From contig NZ_BDCU01000017.1 of the NCBI RefSeq assembly GCF_001618425.1, positions 1 through 64,000 of the forward strand: a stretch of DNA of 64,000 nt. Direction: 5' to 3'. This stretch comes from Nocardia fusca NBRC 14340 (lineage in GTDB: Bacteria; Actinomycetota; Actinomycetes; Mycobacteriales; Mycobacteriaceae). Position numbers and translations under genes: made by a program. Below are positions 33,926 to 43,040 of this stretch, piece by piece. The notes beneath the pieces are model-generated. The model was not told where the DNA came from. It was given only the letters and a program-made list of their open reading frames with translations, and did no database searches. Within the stretch, counting starts at the first letter, position 1. Each line of letters starts with the position of its first letter.

Positions 33926-34490
33926 ATGCCCGAGTTGCTGTTTCCCGATCCCGAACTCACCGACGGAGTCGTGAGCCTGCGCGCCTGGCGTCCGAGCGAT
34001 CACGCACAGAGATTCGCCGGTTTCTCCGACCCCCTGTGTCAGCGGTTCTCATGGGGATCGAGCGAGCCCTTCACCGAACAGCACCAGCTGAGCTGGCAGG
34101 AGGCGGGGAAGAATCGGCTCGGTTGCGCGGCGAGGCGATCGGTTTCGCGATCGTCGACGCCGGCGACCCCGGCCGGGTGTGGGGTGGGGCATCTACGACG
34201 TCGCGGTCGCTGAAGGGCGGGCCGCGGTCGGATACTGGCTCGCCGGCCACGCACGCGGCCGTGGCAGTGCCACACGAACCGTGCGGCTGCTGGCCCGCTG
34301 GGCTTTCGACGACCTCGCCGTCGCGCGACTGGAGCTGACCTGCGGCCCGGACAACTCGGCCTCGCAACAGGTCGCTGAACGAAGTGGATTCACGCGCGAA
34401 GGGCTCCTGAGGTCCCACCTCCCGTTCAAGGGAGGCCGTCGCGACTCAGTGCTCTTCAGCCTCTTACCTACCGACCCGGCAAGCCGGTGA
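33926..34490 (+). pseudogene. Frameshifted GNAT (RimJ/RimL-type) acetyltransferase
   Basis: A GNAT acetyltransferase split over three frames. It starts MPELLFPDPELTDGVVSLRA (33926), changes frame near 34110-34130 to GEAIGFAIVDAGDPGRVWG, then near 34185 to WGIYDVAVAEGRAAVGYWLA and on to the normal end, including the acetyl-CoA loop AGHARGRGSATRTV, with a stop at 34490. Two separate 1-bp events are needed, so it is inactive unless the sequence has errors. Confidence 0.8.
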
Positions 34491-34872
34491 ATGGCCTGTA
34501 AGCAAGACTTTCCGGAGGCGTCGCTCTGATGGCGACGGCCGGTGAGATCGACTCGGAGAACAGCGCGACGCGAACGACTCGTGACAGACCCGGGTCGCGA
34601 TCAGCTCGACGGGCCCGAGAACGAGTAGACCGGCCAGCGCCGCGACGCCGGGTTCCAGACTCAGCAGGATTCCCGCGGTACCGGCCGGAATACGCTTCAG
34701 CGCGGTCATTTCCAAGGAGTACGGGATCACGGCGGACAGGATCGCGACCGTCGCGCCCAGGACCAGGATCTGCGGTTGGAACACGGTGATGCCGTTGCTC
34801 GCGACCCCGGCGGGGAACCCGAGGCACGCGGCCACCGGCAGGGCGATCCCCAGGGCCGAATGCCCGAGGGTG
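34464..34872 (-). pseudogene. Truncated EamA/RhtA-type transporter
   Basis: Minus-strand DNA from about 34872 encodes HSALGIALPVAACLGFPAGV, PQILVLGATVAILSAVIPYS and LEMTALKRIPAGTAGILLSL, then EPGVAALAGLLVLG: the C-terminal half of an EamA drug/metabolite exporter. The N-terminal half is gone, and the frame is lost after GLLVLG. The break point abuts a LysR fragment on the other strand. Confidence 0.75.
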
Positions 34873-35330
34873 GTCGACGATCCCCGGATTCGAGCAGACG
34901 GTGGTCTTCGACGATGCCCAGGACCTGCTCGTCCCCGAAGAACACCCGCTCACCCGGCGCGACGCGGTCGAACTGGCCGACGCGGCCACCGAGACCTGGA
35001 TCGTGAAACCCGAACACAACGACTCCACGAGGTGCTCGTCGCCGCGTGCGCCGCGGCCGGTTTCACGCCGCGCATCACCCACCACCTCGAGGAGTGGTTC
35101 GCCGTATCCGCCGCCGTCGCACACGGTTTCGGTGTGTGCCTGCTGCCGCGCATGGTGCCCGTTCCGGACCACCATCGGGTGGTACGGATACCGCTGCACG
35201 GAGCCACGCGACCCACCCGCGTGATCATCGCCGCCACACGCCGCGGGGCCGCGGACATCCCCTCGTCGCCGCCGGCCTGGCCGCCGTGACCGCGGTGGCG
35301 GAAGAGTTGACGGGCCCCCGACCGCGGTAG
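34873..35330 (+). pseudogene. Truncated LysR-type regulator, effector domain only
   Basis: Plus-strand DNA from about 34875 encodes PGFEQTVVFDDAQDLLVPEE, then HPLTRRDAVELADAATETWI. After a frame change near 35025 it reads EVLVAACAAAGFTPRITHHL and GFGVCLLPRMVPVPDHH, and after another near 35270 AAGLAAVTAVAEEL with a stop at 35330. This is the substrate-binding half of a LysR regulator; the HTH half is missing. Confidence 0.75.
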
Positions 35331-35370
35331 CTGCTCGAGAGTGTTCAGTAGATCCCGGCCGATGGGCGCA

Positions 35371-35389
35371 GGCCCAGCCGGCTTGCCCC
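35371..35389. promoter_or_regulatory. Candidate rifamycin-associated element
   Basis: GGCCCAGCCGGCTTGCCCC lies about 100 bp before the rifampin phosphotransferase gene. It resembles, imperfectly, the 19-bp inverted-repeat RAE (GGGGCTTGCGGCAAGGCCC type, from memory) found upstream of rifampin-inactivating genes in actinobacteria. Confidence 0.35.
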
Positions 35390-35491
35390 ATCCCCCTTCC
35401 ACGTTATACACGATCCGCGGCCCTCATGAGACGCCGAATTGTGGTCCATAATCGCCCACTGATGCGCAAACCACCAGGTGAGGAGCGGCGG

Positions 35492-38110
35492 ATGAGTTAT
35501 GTGCTGGGCTTCGAAGAGATCGACCGGACGCAGATCGCGACCGTCGGCGGCAAGGGCGCGAACCTCGCCGAGCTGTCGCGGATCGAAGGTACCGCGGTAC
35601 CGGAGGGTTTCTGCGTGACGACGGCCGCCTTCCAGCGAGTCGTTGCCGAAGTGCCGGCGATCGACGACCGGATCGACCGGTTGTCGCAGCTCGAACCGGA
35701 GGACCGGGAGTCGATCCGGGTGCTGAGTGCGGAGATCCGCGCGGCGATCGAAGAATGCGCTGTTCCCGGCGATGTGGCGGTGGCGATCACCGGCGCACTC
35801 GCCCGGCTCGGGGCGCAGGACGCCTGTGCCGTCCGATCCAGCGCGACGGCCGAGGATCTGCCGACCGCATCGTTCGCCGGGCAGCAGGACACCTTCCTGA
35901 ACATCGTGGGACCGGAGGCGGTGCTGCGGCACGTCGGCCGGTGCTGGGGGTCGCTGTTCACCGAGCGAGCCGTCACCTACCGCCTGCGCAACGGCTTCGA
36001 TCAGCGGAAAGTGCGGATGGGGGTGGTCGTGCAGCGGATGGTGTTTCCGCAGGCGGCCGGCATTCTGGTCACCGCGGACCCCCTCACGTCCAACCGGAAG
36101 GTCGTTTCCGTGGACGCCGGGTTCGGCCTCGGCGAAGCCCTGGTTTCCGGCCTGGTGAACCCGGATGTCTACACGGTGCGGGACGGCGAAGTCGTTTCCG
36201 AGACGGTCGCCACGAAACGGGTCGCTGTCGAGGCCGCACCGGAGGGCGGCACGCGGGTCGAGGAGATCGAGCCGGAACGGCAGAACCGGCCGGTGCTCAC
36301 CCACGCACAGATCGTGCGCCTCGCGCAGCTGGGCCGCCGCATCGAAGCGCATTTCGGCAGTCCGCAGGATATCGAATGGTGCCTGGTGGACGACGGGTTC
36401 CGCATCGTGCAGAGCCGGCCGATCACCACACTGTTCCCGATTCCCGAGGCCGACGACGACGAAAACCACGTATACATCTCCGTCGGTCATCAGCAGATGA
36501 TGACCGACCCCATGAAGCCACTGGGAATCTCCGTATGGCAGCTGACCAGCCCGGCGCCCATGCGGCACGCGGGTGGCCGGTTGTTCGTCGATGCCACCAG
36601 GGGGCTGGCGACGCCCGCGACCCGCGCGGCCATGGTCGAGGGTTTCGGCAAATCCGATCCGCTGACCGGGGACGCGCTGCGGACCGTCCTCGAGCGTGAC
36701 GACTTCCTCCCGCCGACCCCGGACGAGGAGCCCGGCGGTCCGCTGGCCGGCGCCGGCTCCACCCTGATCGAGGCCGATCCGGCCGTGGTCGCCGAGCTGA
36801 TCGCGGACAGCGAGGCCTCCCTCGAGACCCTGAAACGCGATATCGGAACCAAATCCGGGCCGGAGCTGGTCGACTTCGTCCTGGCCGATATCCAAGAGCT
36901 GCGCCGGGTACTGTTCCACCCACGCAGCCAGCAGGCCATCAAGGCGGGGATGGAGGCCACCTGGTGGCTCAACGATCAGTTGCAGGAATGGCTGGGTGAG
37001 AAGAACGCGGCCGACATCCTCGCGCAATCGGTTCCGCACAACGTCACCGCGGAGATGGGTCTGGCGCTGCTCGATGTCGCCGATGTGATCCGGCCGCACC
37101 CGGAGGTGGTGGCCTTCCTACGGCACATCGAGGATACGGGTGCCGAAGGAACCGGTTTCCTGGACGAACTGGCACAGCTGCCGGGCGGTCGTGCGGCACG
37201 CGCGGCCATCGACGCCTATCTCGACCGGTACGGCATGCGCTGCGCCGGCGAAATCGACATCACGCGGCCGCGCTGGAGCGAACACCCCGCCGCGCTCGTG
37301 CCGACGATTGTCAACAACATCAGGAGTTTCGAACCGGGCGCCGGCGCACGACGCTTCGAGGACGGCCGGCTCCAGGCCGAGCGGAAAGCATATGAACTGC
37401 TGGAGCGGCTGCGCGCCCTACCGGACGGGGACCGGAAGGCCGAGGAGACCACGCGGATGATCGACCGGGTCCGCACCTTCTCCGGGTACCGGGAGTATCC
37501 GAAATACGGCATGGTCAGCCGTTACTGGGTCTACAAACAAGCTCTGTCGCGCGAGGCCGAGCGTCTCGTGCGGGCCCGGGTGCTGCACGAGCCCGACGAT
37601 ATCTTCTTCCTGACATTCGAGGAACTCCGCGAGGTCGTGCGCACGCACCGGGTGAGTGCGGAACTCATCCGCGAGCGGCGGGACGCATTCCGCTCGTACG
37701 GGGCGCTCACGCCGCCCCGCGTGCTCACCTCGGACGGCGAGGCCGTCACGGGTGCGTATCGGCGCGCGGATGTACCGGACGGCGCGCTACCCGGAATGCC
37801 GGTGTCCGCCGGGACCGTCGAAGGGCGCGCCCGGGTCGTCCCGGATATGGCGCAGGCCGATCTCGAACCGGGCGATATCCTGGTCACCGCCTATACCGAT
37901 CCCAGCTGGACTCCCCTGTTCGTCGCGATCACGGGCCTGGTGACGGAGGTGGGCGGGCTGATGACCCACGGCGCGGTGATCGCCCGCGAGTACGGCCTGC
38001 CCGCCGTGGTGGGTGTGGAGCATGCCACCCGGCTGATCCGGGACGGACAGCGGATCCGGGTGAACGGGACGGACGGGTACGTCGAGATCCTGTCCCGGCC
38101 GGACGAGTGA
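35492..38110 (+). CDS. rph: Rifampin phosphotransferase
   Basis: Inactivates rifampin by phosphorylating the C21 hydroxyl with ATP as donor, releasing AMP and Pi. The 872-residue, three-domain protein fits the family. An N-terminal ATP-grasp domain (about 1-330) contains TVGGKGANLAELSR, CAVRSSATAEDLPTASFAGQ and DIEWCLVDDGFRIVQSRPIT. A rifampin-binding domain (about 340-760) follows. The C-terminal swivelling His domain carries GGLMTHGAVIAREYGLPAVV, with the catalytic His826 close to position 825 of the Listeria enzyme. PEP synthases share this layout but usually have a further PEP-binding barrel, absent here. The ATG at 35492 has a GAGGAG site. Probably induced by rifamycins through an RAE-type element upstream. 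Confidence 0.93.
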   Translation: MSYVLGFEEIDRTQIATVGGKGANLAELSRIEGTAVPEGFCVTTAAFQRVVAEVPAIDDRIDRLSQLEPEDRESIRVLSAEIRAAIEECAVPGDVAVAITGALARLGAQDACAVRSSATAEDLPTASFAGQQDTFLNIVGPEAVLRHVGRCWGSLFTERAVTYRLRNGFDQRKVRMGVVVQRMVFPQAAGILVTADPLTSNRKVVSVDAGFGLGEALVSGLVNPDVYTVRDGEVVSETVATKRVAVEAAPEGGTRVEEIEPERQNRPVLTHAQIVRLAQLGRRIEAHFGSPQDIEWCLVDDGFRIVQSRPITTLFPIPEADDDENHVYISVGHQQMMTDPMKPLGISVWQLTSPAPMRHAGGRLFVDATRGLATPATRAAMVEGFGKSDPLTGDALRTVLERDDFLPPTPDEEPGGPLAGAGSTLIEADPAVVAELIADSEASLETLKRDIGTKSGPELVDFVLADIQELRRVLFHPRSQQAIKAGMEATWWLNDQLQEWLGEKNAADILAQSVPHNVTAEMGLALLDVADVIRPHPEVVAFLRHIEDTGAEGTGFLDELAQLPGGRAARAAIDAYLDRYGMRCAGEIDITRPRWSEHPAALVPTIVNNIRSFEPGAGARRFEDGRLQAERKAYELLERLRALPDGDRKAEETTRMIDRVRTFSGYREYPKYGMVSRYWVYKQALSREAERLVRARVLHEPDDIFFLTFEELREVVRTHRVSAELIRERRDAFRSYGALTPPRVLTSDGEAVTGAYRRADVPDGALPGMPVSAGTVEGRARVVPDMAQADLEPGDILVTAYTDPSWTPLFVAITGLVTEVGGLMTHGAVIAREYGLPAVVGVEHATRLIRDGQRIRVNGTDGYVEILSRPDE

Positions 38111-38210
38111 GATTCGGGGCGGCCCAGGCCTACGAACTCGACACTCCGTAGGCCCGCGCTCGAAGCCGCGATATTCCACGCCGGTCGCGGCGCACTCGGT
38201 GCCCGAGGGC

Positions 38211-39887
38211 TCAGACGCGCTCTTTGGACCTGGTGCGCACCCGCAGCGCGATCGGCTTCTGGGTTTCGGCGAAGAAATCGTTGCCCTTGTCGTCCACCAC
38301 GATGAACGCCGGGAAGTCCTCCACCTCGATCTTCCAGACCGCTTCCATACCCAGTTCGGGGTACTCCAGGACCTCCACCGATTTGATGCAGTCCAGGGCG
38401 AGCCGGGCGGCGGGACCGCCGATGGAGCCGAGGTAGAAGCCGCCGTGTTCCTTGCACGCCTTGGTGACCTGAGCCGACCGGTTGCCCTTGGCCAGCATCA
38501 CGAACGACCCACCGGCCGCCTGGAACTGGTCGACGTAGGAGTCCATCCGGCCCGCGGTGGTCGGGCCGAAGGAACCCGAAGCGTAGCCGTCGGGGGTTTT
38601 GGCCGGCCCCGCGTAGTACACGGCCATATCGCGCAGGTACTGCGGCATCTCCTCGCCCGCGTCCAGCCGCTCCTTGATCTTGGCGTGCGCGATGTCGCGG
38701 GCAACCACCAGCGGACCCGACAGCGAGAGCCGGGTCTTCACCGGGTATTTCGACAGTTCCGCGCGGATCTCGGCCATCGGCCGGTTCAGATCGACCTGCA
38801 CCACATCGCCGCCGAGGATCTCGTCGGTCTGCTCGGGCAGATACTGCGCGGGTTCGCGTTCGAGCTGCTCCAGGAACACACCCTCGGGGGCGATCTTGGC
38901 CAGCGCCTGCCGGTCCGCGGAGCACGACACCGCGAGCGCCACCGGGCAACTCGCGCCGTGCCGGGGCAGCCGGACCACGCGGACGTCGTGGCAGAAGTAC
39001 TTACCGCCGAACTGGGCGCCGATCCCGAAGGACTGGGTCAGTTTGAAGACCTCCTGCTCGAGTTCGAGATCGCGGAAGGCGTGCCCGGTCATCGACCCTT
39101 CGGTGGGCAGGTTGTCCAGGTAGTGCGCGGACGCGTACTTGGCGGTCTTGAGCGCGAATTCGGCGCTGGTACCGCCGATCACCACGGCGAGGTGGTAGGG
39201 CGGGCAGGCCGCGGTACCCAGCGAGCGGATCTTCTCGTCGAGGAACTCCAGCATCCGGGTGGGGTTCAGGATGGCCTTGGTCTCCTGGTACAGGAACGAC
39301 TTGTTGGCCGAACCCCCGCCCTTGGCCATATACAGGAACTTGTAGGACGGCTGCGCGGGATCGCCGGGCGTGGAGTACAGCTCGACCTGCGCGGGCAGAT
39401 TGGAGCCGGTGTTCTTCTCGTCCCACATGGTGAGGGGCGCGAGCTGGGAGTACCGCAGGTTCAGCTTCGTATAGGCGTCGAACACGCCGCGGCTGATCCA
39501 TTCGGCATCGTCGACACCAGTGAGCACGCCCTCCGATTTCTTACCCATCACGATGGCGGTACCGGTGTCCTGGCACATGGGCAGGATGCCGCCGGCCGAG
39601 ATGTTCACGTTCTTGAGCAGGTCCAGCGCGACGAAACGGTCGTTACCGCTGGCCTCCGGATCGTCGATGATCCGGCGTAGCTGGGCCAGATGCGCGGGCC
39701 GCAGGTAATGGCTGATGTCGTGCATCGCCTCGGCGGTCAGCAATCGCAGGACCTCGGGGTCGACCTGCAGGAAGGTCCGGCCGCCGGATTCGAAGGTGCT
39801 GACACCCTCGGTGGTGAGCAGCCGGTACGGGGTGTCGTCGGCGCCGATCGGGAGCAGGTCTGAATAGCGGAACTCGGGCGCGGTCAC
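38211..39887 (-). CDS. fum: Class I (iron-sulfur) fumarate hydratase
   Basis: Converts fumarate to malate in the TCA cycle with a 4Fe-4S cluster. The 558-residue protein joins the alpha and beta modules in one chain, as in E. coli FumA/FumB. Cluster cysteines are likely those in [15 protein letters not shown] and AVSCSAD; GKKSEG and [12 protein letters not shown] are other conserved blocks. The GTG at 39887 has AGGAG 8 nt upstream; the frame runs on to 40013 but without homology. A candidate IdeR box lies 119 bp upstream. It follows the mft genes on the same strand after a 210-bp gap. Confidence 0.95.
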   Translation of the reverse strand: MTAPEFRYSDLLPIGADDTPYRLLTTEGVSTFESGGRTFLQVDPEVLRLLTAEAMHDISHYLRPAHLAQLRRIIDDPEASGNDRFVALDLLKNVNISAGGILPMCQDTGTAIVMGKKSEGVLTGVDDAEWISRGVFDAYTKLNLRYSQLAPLTMWDEKNTGSNLPAQVELYSTPGDPAQPSYKFLYMAKGGGSANKSFLYQETKAILNPTRMLEFLDEKIRSLGTAACPPYHLAVVIGGTSAEFALKTAKYASAHYLDNLPTEGSMTGHAFRDLELEQEVFKLTQSFGIGAQFGGKYFCHDVRVVRLPRHGASCPVALAVSCSADRQALAKIAPEGVFLEQLEREPAQYLPEQTDEILGGDVVQVDLNRPMAEIRAELSKYPVKTRLSLSGPLVVARDIAHAKIKERLDAGEEMPQYLRDMAVYYAGPAKTPDGYASGSFGPTTAGRMDSYVDQFQAAGGSFVMLAKGNRSAQVTKACKEHGGFYLGSIGGPAARLALDCIKSVEVLEYPELGMEAVWKIEVEDFPAFIVVDDKGNDFFAETQKPIALRVRTRSKERV

Positions 39888-40005
39888 CGATCGCACTCCT
39901 TTGGAAGTGGGCTGCGGGTCGAACACGACGCAGCCGCCGGTGAAGGCCACTGCGCCGGGGGTCTGGCACAGCGAGCGTAGCGACCGGCGGCCGCCCCACC
40001 TGGAG

Positions 40006-40019
40006 TTAGGCAAACCTAA
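40006..40019. promoter_or_regulatory. Candidate IdeR/DtxR iron box before fumarase gene
   Basis: TTAGGCAAACCTAA is a perfect 5-4-5 inverted repeat and matches 13 of 14 positions of the right part of the IdeR consensus (TTAGGCTAACCTAA). The left five bases of the full 19-bp site match poorly. It lies 119 bp upstream of the fumarase start. Confidence 0.55.
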
Positions 40020-40097
40020 ATCGTAACCCGGCGGCCGCTCCGGTGGGCGACCGTCCGAATCCAGCGCACCCAGACCACGAAACGCACGGCGACAGCG

Positions 40098-41315
40098 CTA
40101 CACCGCTTCCGAGGCCGATTCCGGAACCCGGAGCTGCGCCGCCGCGTCGACGCCCAGCCGGCGCTCGAAACCCTCCGGGATCACGATGTCGGACCGGTCC
40201 AGGTCGGTGACCGTGGTCTTGCGCAGCCCGAGCAGCGCGGAATCGATTCCACCGCGCAGGATATCGAGCACGTTCTCCACCCCGGCCTGTCCGTTGGCGG
40301 CCAGACCCCACAGGTACGCGCGGCCGATCATCACCGCCCGCGCCCCGAGCGCCACGGCCTTCACCACATCACTGCCGCGGCGGATCCCGCCGTCGAGCAG
40401 GATCTCGATCTCGTGGCCCACCGCATCCGCCACCACCGGGAGAGCCCGGATGGAGGCCGGGGTGCCGTCGAGGTTGTTCCCGCCGTGGTTGGACACCGAG
40501 ATGGCGGCCACACCGGCGTCGACCGCGCGCCGCGCGTCGTCCACGCGCATCACACCCTTGAGCATGACCGGCCCGTCCCACTGTTCACAGACCCAGGCGA
40601 CATCGGCCCAGTCCGGCGGGGGCGTACCCATCCACTCCCCGTAGGCGCCGAAGAAACCCGGCGCGGGCGCCTCGCCCAGCGCCATATTGGGTGCGGTCAG
40701 GTCGGGCAGCGAGCCCGACTTCAGGTAGCGGGTCAGCCAGCGCGGTTTGGCCACCACCTGCGGCGCGAAACTCGCCATCGTCTTCAGGTCCAGTTTCTCC
40801 GGAATCACCGGGCTGCCCCAGTCGCGGCCGTGCGAGAACGACCAGTCGAGGGTGAGGATCAGGCCCACCGCGCCCGCTGCCTTCGCGCGCGCCATCCGCC
40901 CGGCGATATCGTCCTTGCTGCCGCACCAGTAGAGCTGGAAGAACGTGGCCGGGTTGGCGGCGACGACCTCCTCGACCGATTTGCTGGCGAACGAGGAGAG
41001 CCCCATGGCGGTGCCGCGGGCCGCCGCGGCACGGGCCACCGCGACCTCACCGTCGGGATGTACCGCCTGGACGCCGGTGGGCGAGATGATCACCGGCATG
41101 GAGATCCGCTGACCCAGCACGGTGGTCGACTGGTCGCGTTCGCCGATGGGCCCGGCGACATGCGGGGCGAAGCCGAGTTCGCCGAAGGCGGCCTGGTTGT
41201 CGTCGATGGTCAGCCCGCGTTCCGAACCGGCCACCAGCGCGCCGTACACCGATTTCGGCAGCCGTTTCTTCGCCCGCCGATGCGCCTCGGCGACGGTTTC
41301 GAACCACGGATTCAT
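40098..41315 (-). CDS. mftD: Pre-mycofactocin synthase MftD
   Basis: A 405-residue FMN-dependent alpha-hydroxy-acid oxidase-fold enzyme. In mycofactocin maturation it oxidatively deaminates the excised Val-Tyr-derived AHDP to form the redox-active keto-amide. Features are SPTGVQAVHPDGE, the active-site His in SNHGGNNLDG and the FMN loop ILLDGGIRRGSDVVKAVALG. It could be read as a lactate dehydrogenase, but the overlap with mftE and the presence of mftR settle it. The ATG at 41315 overlaps the mftE stop (ATGA). mftA, mftB, mftC and mftF are not adjacent. Confidence 0.88.
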   Translation of the reverse strand: MNPWFETVAEAHRRAKKRLPKSVYGALVAGSERGLTIDDNQAAFGELGFAPHVAGPIGERDQSTTVLGQRISMPVIISPTGVQAVHPDGEVAVARAAAARGTAMGLSSFASKSVEEVVAANPATFFQLYWCGSKDDIAGRMARAKAAGAVGLILTLDWSFSHGRDWGSPVIPEKLDLKTMASFAPQVVAKPRWLTRYLKSGSLPDLTAPNMALGEAPAPGFFGAYGEWMGTPPPDWADVAWVCEQWDGPVMLKGVMRVDDARRAVDAGVAAISVSNHGGNNLDGTPASIRALPVVADAVGHEIEILLDGGIRRGSDVVKAVALGARAVMIGRAYLWGLAANGQAGVENVLDILRGGIDSALLGLRKTTVTDLDRSDIVIPEGFERRLGVDAAAQLRVPESASEAV

Positions 41316-42013
41316 GGTCGGATCCTTTCCACTGGTTCCGGCCACCACTGCCGGATCTGGTCGTACAACTGGGAGATGAGCAGGTCGAGCAACCGGGCGC
41401 CCTCGGCTGCGGTGGCACCGGTGGGATCGCCGAGCACACCGTTGGCGCTCACCGCCGCGACCCCGCCGGCCCGCAGCCGCGGCAGGATCTCGGCGAGCGG
41501 CCGGGTATCACCGGGTTCGGCGCGGTCGGCGCGCACGCGGTCCGGGTCCAGGGCCAACTGCAGCGAGGTTTCGGTTCGTCCGGCATGCGCGTCGCCGTCG
41601 TGGCGTGGCAGGAACAGCCGGATATCGCGGGATTCGCGCCGCAGCAGGTCCACTGCCCGGCGCAGCGCCTCGATATTGCCGCCATGCCCGTTGACCAGCA
41701 CGATCCGCTCGAAGGTCGCGGTCGCCGAACGGCACAGTTCCACGATCAGCAGTTCCAGGGCCGCCAGCCCGATCGACAGCGTGCCGGGGAATCCGGCGTG
41801 CTCCCCGCTGGCGCCGTAGGCGATCGCGGGGGCGACGAGCACATCGGGCCGTCGCGCGGCCACACCCGCGCACAGCGCGGCGGCGAGATCGGTGTCGGTG
41901 GACAGCGGCAGATGCGGTCCGTGCTGCTCGGTCGCGCCCACCGGCACCACCAGCACCGGCGCGGCGGCGCGCAGCGCGTCCACGTCGGGCGATGTGAGGT
42001 CCGCCACCATCAT
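41312..42013 (-). CDS. mftE: Mycofactocin peptidase MftE, creatininase family
   Basis: A 233-residue creatininase-family metallopeptidase that cleaves the modified MftA precursor to release AHDP. Metal and active-site motifs are VGATEQHGPHLPLSTDTD, GASGEHAGFPGT and VNGHGGN, then the acidic DGDAHAG, with GRTET just after. It is the first gene of the mftE-mftD unit and starts 15 bp after a perfect palindrome (42028-42040). Two ATG codons in a row (42013, 42010) leave the start uncertain by one residue. Confidence 0.9.
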   Translation of the reverse strand: MMVADLTSPDVDALRAAAPVLVVPVGATEQHGPHLPLSTDTDLAAALCAGVAARRPDVLVAPAIAYGASGEHAGFPGTLSIGLAALELLIVELCRSATATFERIVLVNGHGGNIEALRRAVDLLRRESRDIRLFLPRHDGDAHAGRTETSLQLALDPDRVRADRAEPGDTRPLAEILPRLRAGGVAAVSANGVLGDPTGATAAEGARLLDLLISQLYDQIRQWWPEPVERIRP

Positions 42014-42027
42014 GGGCCGAGATTAAC

Positions 42028-42040
42028 GTCAGTCACTGAC
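42028..42040. promoter_or_regulatory. Palindromic candidate MftR operator
   Basis: GTCAGT-C-ACTGAC is a perfect 13-bp palindrome just upstream of mftE, in the divergent gap with mftR and overlapping the likely mftE promoter (TAATCT and GATTAT -10-like boxes on the minus strand). It is placed for repression by a TetR-type dimer. Confidence 0.55.
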
Positions 42041-42281
42041 ATAATCAATAGGCCCGCACTCGGGAGTGGCCCGCAGAGTACGACTCCGACCGGCCACCCG
42101 GAAGTGAGAGGTCCGCTCCCGGCGGGGCCGCTCGCCGCGGCCCGCGTCCCGGACCGCGAGGGCCGCGCCCGGCCGGGGATCGGGTACCGGCGCAACCCGT
42201 ACGAGTCGGCGGAACCCGAGGCCCGGCCCCGCGACGCCGCCGGCGGGGCCGAAAAACATAGGGGTACCGCCCCCGAACACG

Positions 42282-42923
42282 GTGGCAGCAGCGCAGTATT
42301 ACCGCGTGACACCACAGCACTCCCGCGGCCGCCCGCGGGGAACCACCAAACGCGAGCTCGAGCTGATCGCGATGCGGTTGTTCAGTGAGCAGGGTTTCGA
42401 CGAGACCACCGTGGAGCAGATCGCCGCCGCGGCCGGAATCAGCGGTCGCACCTTCTTCCGTTATTTCCCGGGGAAGGCGGAGGTGCTCTGGTACTCGTTC
42501 GACGACGAGGTCGCCGCGCTCCGTGCCGCGTTCGCCACCGTGCCCGACGCCGAACCCATGATGGCGGCGGTCCGGCGGGTGGTGGTGAACGCCAACCGGT
42601 ACCGCGCCGAGGATGTCCCCGAGTTGCGCATGCGGATGAAACTGGTCGCCGATGTGCCGGCGCTGGCCGCCACCGCCGGCACCCATTACGACGCGTGGGA
42701 GCGAGCGGTGGGCGAGTTCGCCGCCGGCCGGCTCGGGGAACCCGCCGATTCGCTGCTCCCGATGGCGGTCGGCCGCACCACGCTGGCCGCCGCCCGTGCG
42801 GCCTTCGACGCGTGGCTGGCCCGGGCGGACGCGGATCTCACCGCGTACCTCGATCGGGCGCTGGCGGCGCTGGAACGGGGTTTCGCCACCCCCGGCGCGA
42901 CGCCGCTCACACCGGCGCGGTAG
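42282..42923 (+). CDS. mftR: Mycofactocin-system TetR regulator MftR
   Basis: A 213-residue TetR-family regulator. The HTH is TVEQIAAAAGISGRTFFRYF, after RGRPRGTTKRELELIAMRLF. The ligand-binding part (about 75-200) is the long form typical of MftR proteins, which sense acyl-CoA type effectors in mycobacteria. It is divergent from mftE-mftD. The GTG at 42282 was used; another GTG at 42306 would place the HTH closer to the N terminus. Confidence 0.85.
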   Translation: MAAAQYYRVTPQHSRGRPRGTTKRELELIAMRLFSEQGFDETTVEQIAAAAGISGRTFFRYFPGKAEVLWYSFDDEVAALRAAFATVPDAEPMMAAVRRVVVNANRYRAEDVPELRMRMKLVADVPALAATAGTHYDAWERAVGEFAAGRLGEPADSLLPMAVGRTTLAAARAAFDAWLARADADLTAYLDRALAALERGFATPGATPLTPAR

Positions 42924-43040
42924 AACCGGACCGGCAGGTTTCACCAGTATGGGCGCGGGGGTATGACTAGGCTCGGTATCGGCACGACCGCCGGAAAATC
43001 TATGATGTATCCGACCGCCGTCGAAAGGGGCACAAGTTAC

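Noticed and set aside
38211..40013. Fumarase start at the upstream end of the frame (40013)
   Set aside because: Residues before GTG 39887 do not look like fumarase, and AGGAG sits at the right distance for 39887.
40098..41315. Reading mftD as an L-lactate dehydrogenase (lldD)
   Set aside because: Same fold, but the overlap with mftE, the divergent mftR and the non-lactate active-site surroundings favour MftD.
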